From positions 40,158 to 104,157 of the forward strand of contig QZCP01000104.1 in the NCBI GenBank assembly GCA_003956705.1: 64,000 bases of DNA, written 5' to 3'. Numbering within the stretch: position 1 is the stretch's first letter; every line of letters begins with the position of its first letter. Shown one piece after another: positions 60,660 through 64,000 of this stretch. Under the pieces are notes generated by a model that saw nothing but the letters and a program-made list of their open reading frames with translations, had not been told where the DNA came from and did not search any database. The translations under genes were made by a program, and so were the position numbers. Source of the DNA: Brevipalpus yothersi (lineage: Eukaryota > Arthropoda > Arachnida > Trombidiformes > Tenuipalpidae).

Positions 60660-61540
60660 CACGATAATTCATGATTACACAACTTTTACTCTTAATCAGT
60701 TCTCTACGATCGACCCCTCCAATCCATATTCTTGCATTTTTTCCTCCAATTGGTGAAGCGTTGGCACAGATGTTCAATGATAATATGCTGGAAGAATGTG
60801 TAACTCTTGTTCCTAGTAGATATACCATAGCAAATTGTTCCAGTCTCACACCGCTCCAAAAATATAAAAGATGACCACAAATGCTATCGATTCGGAGAAT
60901 ATTCAGTCCATAGTGACAAATTTAAATATAATTTGCGAAAACTTATACTATGGTAGTATACAGACTCATTTCTCTTTCGCTTCAAATTTATTCACATTGA
61001 TCCATCACTCACACATATGATGATATATATTCATTCTCGAAAAAGAAGACTATGTGTTCAATCTGATGAAGCATTGAAAATACCTAATCCAGCCTTCATG
61101 AAAGAGTTTCACGCTACATATACTGGAAATTTCACCAAACTTTTGCCTGAGCAAATTTGGATTGTTATGAGTATTTGGGTAGTCGCTATCAGATAATAGA
61201 AGGCTGTGTTAGAGAGAGAATTAAAGGCAATACAGATCGACTTCCTTTTTTGTTTACTTTTGAGTCCAATGTTCCTGTACAAACCTTCTACAAATCAAAT
61301 ATCACGAAAGCAGAGTTCGATTCATTGACCAAGCTGAAGGAAAAATGCAACAAGATATGGCCTAAGCCCAATTGTGAAAGGGAACAATTCAGTCCAACCC
61401 TCCAAAGATGGGTAAAAGAAACCCGAAACCCATCATATGGTACGAAAATTTATACAAAAAAAATTGGCAGAAGTAGCTCAAATTACCAGCCAGTGGAGAA
61501 CCCTCATCCTTGCCTCAGCGAAGTCAATGTAAATTTCTGA
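60660..61540 (+). pseudogene. DEG/ENaC-like pseudogene (copy Q)
   Basis: Fragments align with copy L in order: MLEECVTLVPSRYTIANCSS and LTPLQKY, then a shift, HKCYRFGEYSVHSDKF, a TAG where others have the WQYPD block (TGG then TAG), FLFRFKFIHIDPSLTHMMIY, another shift near 61150, then SRYQIIEGC, FESNVPVQTFYKSNITKAEF and KPNCEREQF. TM1, the AVSICFPY block and TM2 are missing. At least two frameshifts and one stop. The flank just upstream (about 60530-60610) matches the region upstream of copy R (about 61915-62000). Confidence 0.9.
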
Positions 61541-61770
61541 CTTCTCGTTTGAAAAAACTCTTCCTCCGACTAGAAATTCTATTTTCTCGAAGGTCAGTCA
61601 AAATGTAAGTCTGATTCCTAAATTGAACTCGTCAGAAATGGTCTCTTCTGATTATTGTATTCTGCCATGAATACGCCTAGCTTTGCTTTTTGAATAGGAA
61701 CAAGTATTGAATAGTAGACCAGAATATTCTCCTTAATTGAACAAATATCATAATTTTAGTGAAGAGAGAG

Positions 61771-61805
<35 letters not shown>

Positions 61806-62189
61806 GAGAGTCTCTTCAGCTTTCAAGCTAATTAATATTCAGCTCACATTCATAACAGTTTCATAACATATATTCAAGAGCGTGTGTAATAGCTGACCCA
61901 ATTCAAGCTAATCAGCATCTCAATCAATTGATATTCTGTTCACTTTCATCTTCATTTCACTCGTTAATTCATGATGATATTGAACACAAGTCAAACGAAT
62001 GAGCAGAATATTTTTTAACCAACAGAATATAATTCGTGATTGCTCAACTTTTACTCTCGATTTAGTTTCTAAACTCAGCTCATTTCATGTTTGAACTTAT
62101 CGTTATCAATTTTTCCAACTAATATCGTTAAATGAAATAAGTTATTTCCATGTTCCCCTGCTCCAACCAAAAAAGAAAAAAATCTCGAA
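61541..62189. other. Spacer with GA-rich microsatellite, upstream of copy R
   Basis: No gene. Contains the GA/GAAA repeat listed separately and, at about 61915-62050, a diverged duplicate of 60530-60680. Confidence 0.6.
61761..61811. repeat. (GA)n/(GAAA)n microsatellite
   Basis: About 50 bp of GA repeats with an internal AAAG run. Confidence 0.9.
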
Positions 62190-63579
62190 ATGAAAGTGTA
62201 TAATTTGATTAGATTCGGTGGGTATTGCCTATGTTTTTTGGGTAAGATTTGCATTCATAGTTTATTCTATCCTCCCACTATTTGTGATAAATCTTTACAT
62301 TGGCTTTTGTTTTTGTTATTATGTGCACTCCCTATCATGAAATTTCCAAGGCTGCTCTTACCAATTGTACGAGGTTGCTGTTCGACACTTGTCTTGGAAC
62401 ATCATCATGGAATCCAGAATCAATCGACCAAAATACTTTGTCCCTCCAGCCGTTTCGATTTGCTTTCCCTACCTTCAATTGATAAACTATGCCTTTGGGT
62501 TCCGTCGGATTCCAAAACTGAAAAGTTTAGCACGTAGATTCATTGAATATGCAGACTCTAATCAAAAATTGTTAGAAAAATTAGACACTAATCTCAGGCA
62601 AAACTACACATTTCGAGAAGCATTCTATGATGATATTCATGAGAGGTTTACCATCAAACAAATAATGAGCATAACATTGGGACTTGATTCAATATTGAAA
62701 AGATGTCTCAGCTTGATGCCCGGAAGTTATTCATTAGAACCATGTAGAAACATTTACAAGTATCAAAATTATGTGAAAGATGATCTCAAATGTTTTCAAT
62801 TCACGGTCGATCGAAAAGATGGTGTCAATTCGGAATTCGATCTTCAACAGTTATATTATTGGCAATATCCAGATGTTTTCCTTTTTCGATTGAATTTTGT
62901 GCAGATTGATCCCAATATTTATCGCATGGTAATATTTATTCATCCAAGCAATCGAAAACCTGCTGGACGGACTGATATACCGTTACAGATAGATTTCCCA
63001 ACAAGAAAGCTTGGATATAATATAACTTTCTCTAGAACTCTGAACAAATTGCTTCCCGCACCTTTCCGATCAGACTGTTATGATTATCAAGACAGTCGAA
63101 ATCAAGAAATAGATAGATGTATTCGAAAAGCAGCTATCGATGATATCGGAAAAGTGCCTCCATGGATTTTGTTGAAATCGAATGTCAATGTGAAAACTTT
63201 ACGGCAATCAACAATTGCGGGTGAAGATTTCCATCAATTGATCGAAATCACCAAAAAATGTTCACTAAACTTCTCTCGTCCTGACTGTCATCTAGAAGAA
63301 TTTACTCCAGAACTTTTGGCTACCAAGAAAGGGAATGGAGCGGAATATTTTGGAATGGATGTAAATCTTCCAACATCACTGGATGTGGAGAATAAAATAA
63401 AGCCAGCTCAAACATTAATCAGTTTGTTCGTCTATGTTGTGTCTGTACTTGGTTTTTGGTTTGGTGTCCATGCTGCAGCAATATTCAGAGTTGGCCACAA
63501 GATCAAGAAAATTCTTCCTCCAGCCCCAAAAGTTTCCAATATGCCATTGGTTTACATGGAAAGTTCAGCATCGAAATGA
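62190..63579 (+). CDS. DEG/ENaC-like cation channel subunit (copy R)
   Basis: Exons 62190-62241 and 62351-63579; 426 residues. TM1 LIRFGGYCLCFLGCSYQLYE, FVPPAVSICFPYLQLINYAF, HERFTIKQIMSITLGLDSIL, YVKDDLKCFQF, LQQLYYWQYPDVFLFRL, GRTDIPLQIDFPT, SRNQEIDRC, KVPPWI, RPDCHLEEFTPE, TM2 FVYVVSVLGFWFGVHAAAIF. Shares more with copy J (42437-43900) than with its neighbours, including the SLDxxLKRC..L.PG and TRKLGYNITFSRTLN-type stretches, so the J/R type flanks the array at both ends. It lacks copy J's extra intron. Confidence 0.88.
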
Positions 63580-64000
63580 ACAAGGAACGAATCTTCATAG
63601 AAGTAGCATGTAGATTATACCCAAAATTCCATGGTTCTAAAGCTATGAGCGAGCTAACCCATCTAATAAATCTTATTATATCAAACTGCCCAGGAAAACC
63701 ACAAATTGAGTTTTGATCACCTTGATTGTTTCAGCATTCTATTTGCAAGGGAATTAGCAAAATAATTTCATGAGATGCATGAATCAAATTTAATTCTTGA
63801 TGAGTTCACGAGAGCTGTTAGAGCATGGCGTTAATGATAGCAATTCAATCTGAAAAGTTTGATTTGCTCCGTTGATTGACTAAAATTTGTTTTTCCCAAT
63901 TTTAGACCTTTATTTCTGATGATACAGTGAAATATTCGCTCTCTGTAGTGCAGAATATAAATGAAAAAGCTACAAATCTTATATTGTGAAATGAATTGGT
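63580..64000. other. 3' flank of copy R to window edge
   Basis: AT-rich; no further gene recognised before the window ends. Confidence 0.5.

Overview
The window is compact, AT-rich animal nuclear DNA: small GT-AG introns (about 50-200 bp), dense genes on both strands, and no bacterial-type signals. The gene content points to a spider mite (Tetranychidae, most likely Tetranychus). There is a tandem array of divergent DEG/ENaC channels, a gustatory-receptor-like gene, an ABCH half-transporter and a CYP2-clan-like P450, families known to be expanded in that group. The species is an inference. All exon models were built by eye from open frames, splice consensus and paralogue comparison.

Left part (1-31.4 kb). 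This is a repeatedly duplicated block built from divergent sterol O-acyltransferase-like (SOAT/ACAT, MBOAT family) genes and the proteasome lid gene PSMD12 (Rpn5). Five complete SOAT-like genes (727-2716 -, 9275-11231 +, 11792-13794 -, 23090-25088 +, 29279-31366 +), one partial gene at the left edge and one relic (about 28280-28740) share one nine-exon architecture. PSMD12 is intact once (26035-27718); two upstream copies are pseudogenes. Between the repeats lie a P450 (5844-7780 -), an intronless ABCH transporter (16221-18350 +), a decayed Rieske-oxygenase (Neverland/DAF-36-like) pseudogene (about 20280-20553 -) and a 1.85 kb inverted-repeat element (20741-22594) that carries a SWIM zinc-finger exon. 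A related empty site for this element is present elsewhere in the window.

Middle part (31.4-46.2 kb). A gustatory-receptor-like gene (31491-32820 -), a glutamyl-tRNA synthetase of the EARS2 type (33521-35300 -), importin-5 (36421-40994 +, 12 exons) and an intronless basigin-like two-Ig membrane protein (45143-46030 +). The first DEG/ENaC-like gene (42437-43900 +) sits between importin-5 and the basigin-like gene.

Right part (46.7-64 kb). Six more DEG/ENaC-like genes and one pseudogene, all on the + strand, nearly all made of a tiny first exon and one long second exon joined at the same phase-1 site. The array is interrupted by a 1.75 kb element with roughly 200 bp terminal inverted repeats (52216-53963) that encodes one unrecognised acidic, Cys-containing protein and no visible transposase. 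With the SWIM-carrying element it is the best candidate here for something undescribed.

There is no operon logic. PSMD12, EARS2 and importin-5 are housekeeping genes embedded in fast-evolving lipid-enzyme and chemosensory clusters.
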